Origin: JBCBSS01 sp039819065
GTDB lineage: Bacteria; Bacteroidota; Bacteroidia; Cytophagales; Cyclobacteriaceae
NCBI GenBank assembly: GCA_039819065.1
Contig: JBCBSS010000239.1
Location: forward strand, 1 to 6,326
Direction: 5' to 3'
Length of the DNA: 6,326 nucleotides
Under the pieces are notes generated by a model. That model ran no database searches. It was given only the letters and a program-made list of their open reading frames with translations, and had not been told where the DNA came from. Made by a program: the position numbers and the translations under genes. This document shows positions 1 to 6,002 of this stretch, in pieces. How positions within the stretch are numbered: position 1 is the first letter of the stretch; every line of letters starts with the position of its first letter.

Positions 1-1
1 C

Positions 2-1645
2 TTCGAAGAAGGCAAAAGTGTTATCGATTCTATTTTTGATGGAGGTTCTGAGCAGGCAATCTTAATTAGGTCTTATGAACACGCATTAGCTCAGTCTGCT
101 ACTGATGAGCAGTCACAAGCAAAGTTGGCAGAATTGATCGAAAAGATGGATGCTGCCAATCTTTGGGATTTTGAAAGTCAGGTCAAGCAGATTCTTGGCA
201 AACTAGGCATTCATAACCTTGATGATACGGCGAGTAAACTGTCAGGAGGGCAGAAGAAACGCATTGCTTTAGCCAAGGCACTCATAGAACGGCCCGACTT
301 CCTCATTCTTGATGAGCCGACCAACCACCTTGATCTGGAGGCCATAGAATGGCTTGAGAATTACTTGTCTACAGCGAACATGACACTTCTCATTGTGACC
401 CATGACCGCTATTTCCTGGAAAAAGTGACTAACAAAATTCTGGAAATTGACAATCAACAGGTATACAGTTATAAAGGTAGTTACGGCTACTTTCTTGAAA
501 AGAAAGAGGAACGGGAGGCTCAGGAAACGGCAGAGGTTGAAAAGGCTAAAAACCTGTTGAGGAAGGAACTTGAGTGGATGAGACGGCAGCCAAAAGCAAG
601 AGGAACAAAAGCCAAATATCGAGTTGACGCATTTTATGACCTTCAAGAAAAGGCATCAAAGAAAGTAGCCCAGAATGACCTCAAGCTTGAAGTACAGCAA
701 AGAAGGCAAGGAGGGAAGGTGTTGGAGATTAAACATATCAGCAAGTCATTTAATGAAACGAAAGTAGTAGATGATTTCTCCTATGTTTTTAAGAAAGGAG
801 ATAAGGTAGGGATTGTAGGAAAAAATGGATCTGGGAAATCAACCCTCCTCAATATTATAACAGAGCAAATCAAACCAGATGAAGGCGAGGTAATCATAGG
901 GCAGACTACTCAAATTGGATATTATACACAGGACGAGCTTCGTTTCAACCCCGATCATAATGTGCTGGATGTAGTGAAAGAAATTGCAGAAGTGGTACAG
1001 ATGGGTGATGGTAGCGTCATAACGGCATCACAGTTTCTACAACATTTTCAGTTTTCTCCAAAGAAACAGTATGATAAAGTAGCCAAGTTGAGTGGTGGGG
1101 AAAAACGCAGGTTACAACTCTTGAAAGTACTGATCAGAAACCCCAACTTCCTTATTTTAGATGAGCCTACAAACGATCTAGACCTTGTGACTCTCAGCAT
1201 TCTTGAAGACTTTTTAGCGAGCTTTCAAGGATGTTTAATTATCGTTTCTCACGATCGTTACTTTCTGGATCGCTTAGTGGAACACATATTTACTTTTGAA
1301 GTAGGTAAAGGCATTCAAGACTTTCCCGGAAACTATACGCAGTATCGTTTGGCTAAAGAAGAGGAAGAGTCGATTAAGACCGTCGAGAAGAATCGAGCCA
1401 AGGTGGACAAGGTAAAGACGGAGAGCAAGCGACGCCTTTCATTCAAAGAAAAGCAAGAATATGAATCTCTACAGCAGGAAATAGAAAAGCTAGAAGGGCA
1501 AAAACAAGAGTTGGTCGAACGACTCAATGACGGCGGTGCTGATCATACTGAAATGGCGGATTGGGGTAGGCAGGTACAGGAGTTAACAGAACTGATAGAC
1601 GAAAAGGAAATGAGGTGGTTGGAACTGTCGGAATTCGTTGATTAG
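2..1645 (+). CDS. uup: ABC-F family ATPase, Uup type (5' partial)
   Basis: Soluble ABC-F ATPase with two nucleotide-binding domains and no membrane segment. Family members act on the ribosome; Uup is also linked to precise transposon excision and branched-DNA handling. The frame is open to the left edge, so 547 residues are visible and the first Walker A is missing (full Uup proteins are about 620-640 residues). Seen in order, numbering from the first visible codon: signature LSGGQ (nt 239-253), Walker B LILDEPTNHLD (302-334) and H-loop VTHDR of domain 1; a short charged linker with WMRRQPKARGTKAKYR (about 575-622), typical of Uup; then domain 2 with Walker A GKNGSGKST (818-844), signature LSGGEKRR (1088-1111), Walker B FLILDEPTNDLD (1148-1183) and H-loop VSHDR. 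The last 70 or so residues form a charged coiled coil matching the Uup C-terminal DNA-binding domain. A TTG at 125 is internal, because the homologous sequence continues upstream of it. Assignment to Uup over other ABC-F subtypes rests on the short linker and C-terminal coiled coil. Confidence 0.93.
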   Translation, partial: FEEGKSVIDSIFDGGSEQAILIRSYEHALAQSATDEQSQAKLAELIEKMDAANLWDFESQVKQILGKLGIHNLDDTASKLSGGQKKRIALAKALIERPDFLILDEPTNHLDLEAIEWLENYLSTANMTLLIVTHDRYFLEKVTNKILEIDNQQVYSYKGSYGYFLEKKEEREAQETAEVEKAKNLLRKELEWMRRQPKARGTKAKYRVDAFYDLQEKASKKVAQNDLKLEVQQRRQGGKVLEIKHISKSFNETKVVDDFSYVFKKGDKVGIVGKNGSGKSTLLNIITEQIKPDEGEVIIGQTTQIGYYTQDELRFNPDHNVLDVVKEIAEVVQMGDGSVITASQFLQHFQFSPKKQYDKVAKLSGGEKRRLQLLKVLIRNPNFLILDEPTNDLDLVTLSILEDFLASFQGCLIIVSHDRYFLDRLVEHIFTFEVGKGIQDFPGNYTQYRLAKEEEESIKTVEKNRAKVDKVKTESKRRLSFKEKQEYESLQQEIEKLEGQKQELVERLNDGGADHTEMADWGRQVQELTELIDEKEMRWLELSEFVD

Positions 1646-1684
1646 TAAAGGCTTTTTTTATACCGCAGAATTTAATGGTCTGGT

Positions 1685-3220
1685 TTATTCCCAGATTATT
1701 TCCAGCACCTGTTTATCTATAACCACAGTTGTCCTCACTGAACCCTCAATCTTTTCTATAGTTACAAACTTTGCTTCGGGTCTGGAAAACTTTTGCACTA
1801 TTACATTTTTCTCATCTTTCTTGTGGAAAACCACGAGGCTACGAATGTTTTTATAACGTTCGATCTTGTAGCTTTTTTGTTGGACATGGATCAGCCTAGC
1901 AGAATTGTTAGGCAAAGTTGCTTGATTCATGTTTGCCAGTATTTTAGAACAATCAGGTACCCCATAACCAATGTAATTATTCCCATACGGGTAGAGATGG
2001 GCAGATTTTTCTATCACATCTATAATCTGATTATTACTGAGCAGAGGATTTTTCTGCATCATGCAGGCTGCTAAACCTGTTATTACTGGCGCGGCAAACG
2101 AAGTGCCATTACGGGCGAAGCAAGAAACATCAGGTTTTATATAATTTAGGCGCTCAGGCCCTATAGAACTGTAGCCCATTTTAATGCCATGATTCAAGCC
2201 AACCGCCCCTATACTCAATACGTCTTTAGCATCTGCCGGTAGAGATACAAATTGGAAGCTGTTTGCTCCATCGTTACCAGCAGATAGAATGATCAATATA
2301 CCCTTTTCCGTGGCAGCGATCTGCGCAGCTCGAGTGATGGCAGAGGTTGAACCATCTACTGAAGATTGATCATAATTCTCGTCGGGATCATCGTAGCCTA
2401 CCGAGTAGCCTAGCGAAGAGTTGATTATCCTGACACCAAGGCTATCCATCCATTCTAATGCCGCTATCCAATTATCTTCTTCACCTCTATATTCTCGGTC
2501 TCCTTGGTCTGTTCTGGCCAGATAGAAATTAGCTTCAGAGGCCAATCCATAATATTTGTGTCCCTTCTTACCTGCTATCATTCTCCAAACTTCGGTGCCA
2601 TGATTATCTCCAAGGCTTTTGGACCCATCAAAAGGGCCGTCTAAAGGTGGCTCTATAAAATCTTTAGCACCCATCAACCGTTTTTCTGAGAAAATTGCGA
2701 CCAGGTCTTCCTCTTCATTTGCCTCCAGGAAACCACCATCAATAATGCCAATGCTTACTCCCGCTCCATTGAGACCTGCTTGATGGAATGACTTTGCATT
2801 CACTTGTTTCAGCGTCGCTGCATAAGAAGTATCTTGACTTTTGCCATTTTGTATCGATAGCACCTGAATTTGAGTGCTAATTGGTGATACTTCTTCAACA
2901 AATCCTAGCGAAGAAATTTGACCCAGCTTTTTACGGTCTATGAAGGCGGAAACTGCATTTAGCCATTTAGAATGGTTTACTATTCTAGCACCGTAATGTG
3001 TAAGGCTATCTACATATCCTGAATAAACCGGCTCGTCTGACTGTTGATAAACGCTCAAACCGAGCATAGCCCTGTTGGTGTAAGCTTCAGGGGATAGAAG
3101 CTTTTGCACTTGGTTAGATGGCCCTTTATCGCTGAAGTAAATCCAATACTTAGACTGTCCTTTCGCAGCAACCGAAAGTAGCAGAATAAGTATTATATTC
3201 AGGCCGATTTTCTTATACAA
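1685..3220 (-). CDS. Secreted subtilisin-like serine protease (S8 family) with propeptide
   Basis: Exported endopeptidase of the subtilase family, 511 residues from a TTG start. Residues 1-21 form a signal peptide (YKK, then a hydrophobic run IGLNIILILLLSVAA, likely cleavage near AKG|Q). About 23-115 resemble the subtilase propeptide of Bacteroidota enzymes (KYWIYFSDK at the start, SKWLNAVS in the middle). The catalytic domain has Asp161 in GIIDGGF (nt 2738-2740), His207 in DNHGTEVW (2600-2602), oxyanion Asn316 in SAGNDG, and Ser374 in NGTSFAAP (2099-2101), so the triad is complete. About 75 C-terminal residues look beta-rich, and no type IX secretion sorting domain is evident. The start is uncertain. 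An ATG at 3277 (573-codon frame, extra N-terminus MIIGLLYILFIPLC) overlaps the divergent aminopeptidase start and lies upstream of both candidate minus-strand promoters, so TTG 3220, which gives a compact signal peptide, is preferred. The gene converges on the ABC-F gene with a 39-bp gap. Physiological substrate is unknown. Confidence 0.9.
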   Translation of the reverse strand: MYKKIGLNIILILLLSVAAKGQSKYWIYFSDKGPSNQVQKLLSPEAYTNRAMLGLSVYQQSDEPVYSGYVDSLTHYGARIVNHSKWLNAVSAFIDRKKLGQISSLGFVEEVSPISTQIQVLSIQNGKSQDTSYAATLKQVNAKSFHQAGLNGAGVSIGIIDGGFLEANEEEDLVAIFSEKRLMGAKDFIEPPLDGPFDGSKSLGDNHGTEVWRMIAGKKGHKYYGLASEANFYLARTDQGDREYRGEEDNWIAALEWMDSLGVRIINSSLGYSVGYDDPDENYDQSSVDGSTSAITRAAQIAATEKGILIILSAGNDGANSFQFVSLPADAKDVLSIGAVGLNHGIKMGYSSIGPERLNYIKPDVSCFARNGTSFAAPVITGLAACMMQKNPLLSNNQIIDVIEKSAHLYPYGNNYIGYGVPDCSKILANMNQATLPNNSARLIHVQQKSYKIERYKNIRSLVVFHKKDEKNVIVQKFSRPEAKFVTIEKIEGSVRTTVVIDKQVLEIIWE

Positions 3221-3228
3221 AACAGATT

Positions 3229-3246
3229 TACCTTTGCATAAAGGTA
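3229..3246. promoter_or_regulatory. Palindromic divergent promoter element between protease and aminopeptidase P
   Basis: A perfect inverted repeat, TACCTTT-GCAT-AAAGGTA, lies between the divergent genes. Read on the plus strand it contains TACCTTTG (3229-3236), an exact match to the Bacteroidota -7 consensus TAnnTTTG, about 40 bp before the aminopeptidase ATG at 3276. Read on the minus strand it gives TACCTTTA (3246 to 3239), one base off the consensus, just before the preferred protease TTG. A second minus-strand near match, TATATTTTG, lies at 3259-3251 with one extra spacer base. No convincing -33 TTG is seen at the expected distance on the plus strand (only a T-run at 3208-3211). Because the arms are symmetric, the element could also be a dimeric regulator site. 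Promoter role is inferred from motif match and position. Confidence 0.55.
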
Positions 3247-3275
3247 TGAACAAAATATAAAGCAGTCCGATTATC

Positions 3276-4565
3276 ATGAAATACAATCCACTACCGAAGG
3301 AATTATATATATCGAATCGAAAGAATCTTGAAAAATCACTCAAGCCAAATTCTATCGCGGTTTTCAATTCTAATGACATTATGCCTACTAATGCAGATGG
3401 TGTCATGGCATTTCGTCAGAACAATGATCTATTCTATTTGAGTGGTATAGATCAGGAGGAAAGTATTCTGGTAATCTATCCGGATTTTCATGATCAAACG
3501 AAGCGCGAGATATTATTCTTGAAAGAGACTAATGAAAATATTGCCATTTGGGAGGGACATAAGTTCACCAAGAGTGAAGCTACTGAGCTTTCCGGAATCC
3601 AAAACATACAATGGCTTTCATCTTTCGAGTCGACATTCAACACCTTGATGGCTGAAGCCGAGCATGTTTATATCAATACGAATGAGCATATCCGGGCGGT
3701 AGTGGAAGTGCAAACAAGGGATGCCAGATTTATCAATTGGTGCAAGGAGAAATATTCCATGCACCGGTATGAGCGAGTCGCGCCTATCATGCATCATCTT
3801 CGTGCGGTTAAATCCGATTCAGAAATTGAACAGATGAGGATTGCTTGTGATATTACGGAAAAGGGATTTCGTAGAATTTTAGAATTCGTCAAACCGGGAG
3901 TGATGGAGTATGAGATAGAAGCGGAATATGTCCACGAGTTTGTCCGAAACAAATCGAAAGGATTCGCTTACACGCCTATTATCGCTTCAGGTTTTAATGC
4001 CTGTGTACTGCATTATATTGATAATCAGGAAGCGTGTAAGGATGGTGATGTACTGCTCATGGATGTTGGAGCAGAATACGGGAACTATAATGCCGATATG
4101 ACGCGCTCCATCCCTGTAAGTGGCAGATTCACTCAACGACAGAAAGACGTCTACAATGCGGTATTAAGAGTGAAGAGGGAAGCTATGAAAATGCTTACAC
4201 CTGGTAATACTATACCTGAGTATCATAAAGAAGTGGGTAAGGTGATGGAAAGCGAATTAATTGGGTTGGGTCTGATTGATAAAACCGATGTTAAAAATCA
4301 AGATCCCGATATGCCTGCTTATAAAAAGTACTTCATGCACGGCACTTCACACCATATCGGTCTGGATGTCCATGATGTGGGCAACATCTACCAGCCAATG
4401 AAGCCGGGTATGGTGTTCACTGTAGAGCCGGGAATATATATCAGAGATGAAAATCTTGGTATCAGGTTGGAGAACGATGTGGTCATTAAGGAAAATGGGC
4501 TAGATGATTTAATGGTGAATATTCCAATCGAAGCTGAAGAGATAGAAGACTTAATGAACAAATAA
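3276..4565 (+). CDS. pepP: Xaa-Pro aminopeptidase (aminopeptidase P, M24B family)
   Basis: Cytoplasmic dimetal peptidase removing an N-terminal residue that precedes proline; 429 residues, the normal length for bacterial aminopeptidase P. Residues 1 to about 135 are the N-terminal AMP_N domain (FRQNNDLFYLSGIDQEES is typical), and about 175-425 are the pita-bread catalytic domain. By comparison with E. coli PepP, the metal ligands are Asp263 (LMDVGAEYG), Asp274 (YNADMTRS), His359 (HGTSHHIGLDVHD), Glu384 (TVEPGIY) and Glu399 (IRLENDV); His355 and His366 match the catalytic histidines. All are present, so the enzyme should be active. No signal peptide is seen. The ATG lies about 40 bp after a TACCTTTG -7 motif and has no strong Shine-Dalgarno, only an A-rich leader, as is common in Bacteroidota. 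The gene is divergent from the secreted subtilase and probably monocistronic. Confidence 0.95.
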   Translation: MKYNPLPKELYISNRKNLEKSLKPNSIAVFNSNDIMPTNADGVMAFRQNNDLFYLSGIDQEESILVIYPDFHDQTKREILFLKETNENIAIWEGHKFTKSEATELSGIQNIQWLSSFESTFNTLMAEAEHVYINTNEHIRAVVEVQTRDARFINWCKEKYSMHRYERVAPIMHHLRAVKSDSEIEQMRIACDITEKGFRRILEFVKPGVMEYEIEAEYVHEFVRNKSKGFAYTPIIASGFNACVLHYIDNQEACKDGDVLLMDVGAEYGNYNADMTRSIPVSGRFTQRQKDVYNAVLRVKREAMKMLTPGNTIPEYHKEVGKVMESELIGLGLIDKTDVKNQDPDMPAYKKYFMHGTSHHIGLDVHDVGNIYQPMKPGMVFTVEPGIYIRDENLGIRLENDVVIKENGLDDLMVNIPIEAEEIEDLMNK

Positions 4566-4577
4566 AATGTACCCTTG

Positions 4578-4642
4578 AGGAATATTTAGTTGGCTATTTT
4601 CTTACACAAGTCGAACGGCTATTATTCCTTCAAATAACCAAC
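4578..4642. repeat. Interleaved inverted repeats in the pepP-ridA spacer
   Basis: The 95-bp gap between the aminopeptidase stop and the RidA-family ATG holds two overlapping inverted-repeat pairs. GTTGGCTATTT (4589-4599) pairs with AAATAACCAAC (4632-4642) at 10 of 11 positions across a 32-nt loop. AGGAATA (4578-4584) pairs perfectly with TATTCCT (4623-4629). The order is left1, left2, right1, right2, so the two helices cannot nest; they would be mutually exclusive or form a pseudoknot. No T-tract follows, so this is not a classical terminator. It could be leader RNA structure, a decayed repeat, or chance in AT-rich DNA. I see no clear TAnnTTTG promoter here. Confidence 0.4.
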
Positions 4643-4660
4643 TCGTATCAAAATTTCTTT

Positions 4661-5083
4661 ATGTCAGAGAATAAGGAAGTATTTAATTCAGATAAAGCCC
4701 CCAACCCAGTTGGGTTATACCCCCATGCAAGGAGGGTGGGAGATATACTCTTTTTGTCTGGGGTAGGGCCAAGAGAAAAGGGTACTAAGGACATCCCAGG
4801 TGTTGAATTGGATGGACAAGGGAACATTGTCTCTTACGACATAGAAAAGCAATGCCATTCGGTATTCAACAATGTGAAATTGATTTTGGAAGCTTCCGGT
4901 TCTAGTTGGGATAAGCTGGTCGATGTGACTGTCTTTCTAACTAATATGAAAGATGATTTCAAGACTTATAATCGAGTCTATGCCCAATACTTTTCAGAAA
5001 ATCAGCCTTGTAGAACCACAGTCGAAGTGAATAGCCTACCCACCCCAATTGCCATCGAATTAAAATGTATAGCGGTCGTGTAG
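4661..5083 (+). CDS. RidA/YjgF family imine deaminase, resembling 2-aminomuconate deaminase
   Basis: Small cytoplasmic enzyme of the RidA (YjgF/YER057c/UK114) family, 140 residues. RidA proteins form trimers and hydrolyse reactive imines or enamines made by PLP enzymes. The substrate-carboxylate arginine is Arg118 in PCRTTVEVNSLP, and the conserved acidic residue of the active site is Glu133 in IAIELKCIAV, so the active-site signature is kept. The N-terminal segment GLYPHARRVGDILFLSG and the longer stretch after it (PREKGTKDIPGVELDGQGN) differ from archetypal RidA and resemble 2-aminomuconate deaminases of the kynurenine/nitrobenzoate meta-cleavage route (NbaF type). That resemblance is from memory of the family, and no other gene of that pathway is visible here, so the specific substrate is uncertain. 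The ATG follows an A/T-rich leader without a clear Shine-Dalgarno. It is convergent with the Fe-S carrier gene, with a terminator hairpin between them. Confidence 0.9.
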   Translation: MSENKEVFNSDKAPNPVGLYPHARRVGDILFLSGVGPREKGTKDIPGVELDGQGNIVSYDIEKQCHSVFNNVKLILEASGSSWDKLVDVTVFLTNMKDDFKTYNRVYAQYFSENQPCRTTVEVNSLPTPIAIELKCIAVV

Positions 5084-5085
5084 CA

Positions 5086-5113
5086 ATAAAAAAGGCCTAT
5101 CGTTAAATAGGCC
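5086..5113 (-). terminator. Intrinsic terminator of the A-type carrier operon
   Basis: A perfect 7-bp stem, GGCCTAT (5094-5100) with ATAGGCC (5107-5113), encloses a 6-nt loop. On the minus strand the hairpin is followed directly by TTTTTTATT (complement of the A-run at 5086-5093), the classical arrangement, and lies 27 bp past the minus-strand carrier gene's stop. On the plus strand the hairpin begins 10 bp past the RidA-family stop but lacks a U-tract after it (CCTCAGTTG), so it would work at best weakly in that direction, though it may serve both converging genes. Confidence 0.8.
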
Positions 5114-5140
5114 CCTCAGTTGTTCTATATCTTGATTGTT

Positions 5141-5467
5141 CTAAACGGCGAAACTTTCACCACACCCACAAGTTCTGGATGCATTAGGGTTGATAAATTG
5201 AAAGCCTTTACCATTTAAACCATCTGAGAAATCGAGAGTTGTGCCCAACAAGTAAAGCAGACTTTTCTTGTCTACTAGTATCTTGATGCCTTTATCCTCA
5301 AATATCTGATCAGAATCTTTCACCTCACTATCGAAGCTTAGGTCATACATCAAACCTGAGCAGCCTCCACCTTGTACGGAAACACGAATGTTATGGTCGT
5401 TGGTCTTTCCTTCCAGACCACGAATTTCTACAATTCTATCTTTTGCGTTATCTGTTACGTTTATCAT
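5141..5467 (-). CDS. A-type iron-sulfur cluster carrier (IscA/HesB family)
   Basis: Cytoplasmic 108-residue A-type carrier that receives [2Fe-2S] or [4Fe-4S] clusters, or iron, from the assembly machinery and passes them to apo-enzymes. The three invariant cysteine ligands are present: Cys36 in QGGGCSGL, and Cys100 and Cys102 in the C-terminal TCGCGESF. The segment GFQFINPNASRTCGCG is the standard HesB-like signature, and length is typical (about 105-120 residues). IscA, SufA and ErpA cannot be separated from sequence alone, and no other suf or isc gene is in the window. The ATG lies 7 bp after the stop of the upstream unknown gene on the same strand, so the two are almost certainly cotranscribed and may be translationally coupled. 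Transcription should end at the hairpin downstream. Confidence 0.95.
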   Translation of the reverse strand: MINVTDNAKDRIVEIRGLEGKTNDHNIRVSVQGGGCSGLMYDLSFDSEVKDSDQIFEDKGIKILVDKKSLLYLLGTTLDFSDGLNGKGFQFINPNASRTCGCGESFAV

Positions 5468-5474
5468 AGTTCAA

Positions 5475-5885
5475 TTAAGCTACTGGGTTTAAAACAACGC
5501 TGAATACCGTAATGGTATTCATATCTCTGCCATAATATAACTTGTCAAGGGCATCGTATGCATTACTGGCACGGAAGTATGATGTGTGCAATTCACTATC
5601 ACCTTTTACCATCCACTGTATTGTATACGAATTTTCTTTTTCCTTGTAGTCTTTAACATAGTCTAGCATTTTCTTTAATGCATCAACTTTGTCAAATCCT
5701 GTCACTGACTGGAATAGAAAGGACTGATTATGCCTAGGATTTATCGTAATCAAATCTAGCTTGACCTTACCTTCGAAATTACTGTATTCGAAAATAAGAG
5801 CGTTACTTTTTAGACCAAGGTGACCTTTTATGTCTTTCTGAACCTTTGCGGCCTCCACGTGTAAATCTGCGGGAGAATCGAACAT
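5475..5885 (-). CDS. Conserved-looking hypothetical protein, first gene of the A-type carrier operon
   Basis: A 136-residue protein that I do not recognise as a named family. It has no signal peptide, no membrane segment and no cysteine, so it is probably a soluble cytoplasmic protein that does not hold a cluster through thiols. The first 25 or so residues (SPADLHVEAAKVQKDIKGHLG) suggest an amphipathic helix. The middle looks like mixed beta strands and helices (KVKLDLITIN, then VDALKKMLDYVKDYKEK). The C-terminal third (YTIQWMVKGDSELHTSYF, then ALDKLYYGRDMNTITVFSV) is rich in aromatics and reads like alternating strands and a helix. Normal codon use, an ATG start and tight 7-bp linkage to the carrier support a real gene. 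The operon suggests a role near Fe-S cluster delivery, iron or redox homeostasis, but this is inference from position only. Confidence 0.8.
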   Translation of the reverse strand: MFDSPADLHVEAAKVQKDIKGHLGLKSNALIFEYSNFEGKVKLDLITINPRHNQSFLFQSVTGFDKVDALKKMLDYVKDYKEKENSYTIQWMVKGDSELHTSYFRASNAYDALDKLYYGRDMNTITVFSVVLNPVA

Positions 5886-5895
5886 CTAACTATAC

Positions 5896-5926
5896 TTGTA
5901 TGGTCAAGTGACGAGAATATTTTTTG
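5896..5926 (+). promoter_or_regulatory. Candidate promoter for methylmalonyl-CoA epimerase
   Basis: A TTG at 5896-5898 is followed after 19 nt by TATTTTTTG (5918-5926), which fits the Bacteroidota -33/-7 arrangement except for one extra base inside the -7 box. It would give a leader of about 70 nt before the ATG at 6003. A second near match, TAACTTTC, lies at 5930-5937. These sites share the 117-bp divergent region with the opposite operon's candidate promoter. The assignment is tentative. Confidence 0.3.
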
Positions 5927-5966
5927 TTGTAACTTTCTAATGCTATCAAAAGTTTCGCGAGAACTA

Positions 5967-5974
5967 CAAAAATA
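5967..5974 (-). promoter_or_regulatory. Candidate -7 element for the hypothetical-iscA operon
   Basis: Read on the minus strand this is TATTTTTG, an exact match to the Bacteroidota -7 consensus TAnnTTTG. It lies about 80 bp before the ATG at 5885, implying a leader of about 75 nt. No clear -33 TTG is found at the expected distance upstream (only TTATG), and the region is AT-rich, so chance matches are possible. Confidence 0.35.
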
Positions 5975-6002
5975 ATCATAAATCTAATTTATCATAACTG
6001 TC

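Noticed and set aside
125..127. TTG as the start of the ABC-F gene
   Set aside because: The same frame is open to the left edge with sequence that fits the first ABC domain, and a start here would delete the first Walker A; the gene is simply cut by the window.
269..646. 125-codon minus-strand open frame inside the ABC-F gene
   Set aside because: It lies opposite highly conserved ABC-F sequence (Walker B and linker) and its translation resembles no protein; it is a shadow frame.
1333..1527. 64-codon minus-strand open frame opposite the ABC-F coiled coil
   Set aside because: The serine/cysteine-rich translation is the expected antisense of a Glu/Lys-rich coiled coil.
1646..1695. Possible terminator between the convergent ABC-F and protease genes
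   Set aside because: There is a T-run at 1653-1659 without a preceding hairpin, and only a 5-bp TCTGG/CCAGA stem overlapping the protease end; too weak to call.
1638..1856. 72-codon plus-strand frame starting at the ABC-F stop
   Set aside because: It lies antisense to the C-terminus of the protease, whose frame is supported by an intact catalytic domain.
1793..2074. 93-codon plus-strand frame opposite the protease
   Set aside because: It is antisense to the conserved region just beyond the catalytic serine, with no recognisable features.
3278..3406. N-terminal extension of the protease to an ATG at 3406
   Set aside because: It would overlap 130 bp of the conserved aminopeptidase P N-terminus and puts non-secretory sequence ahead of the signal peptide.
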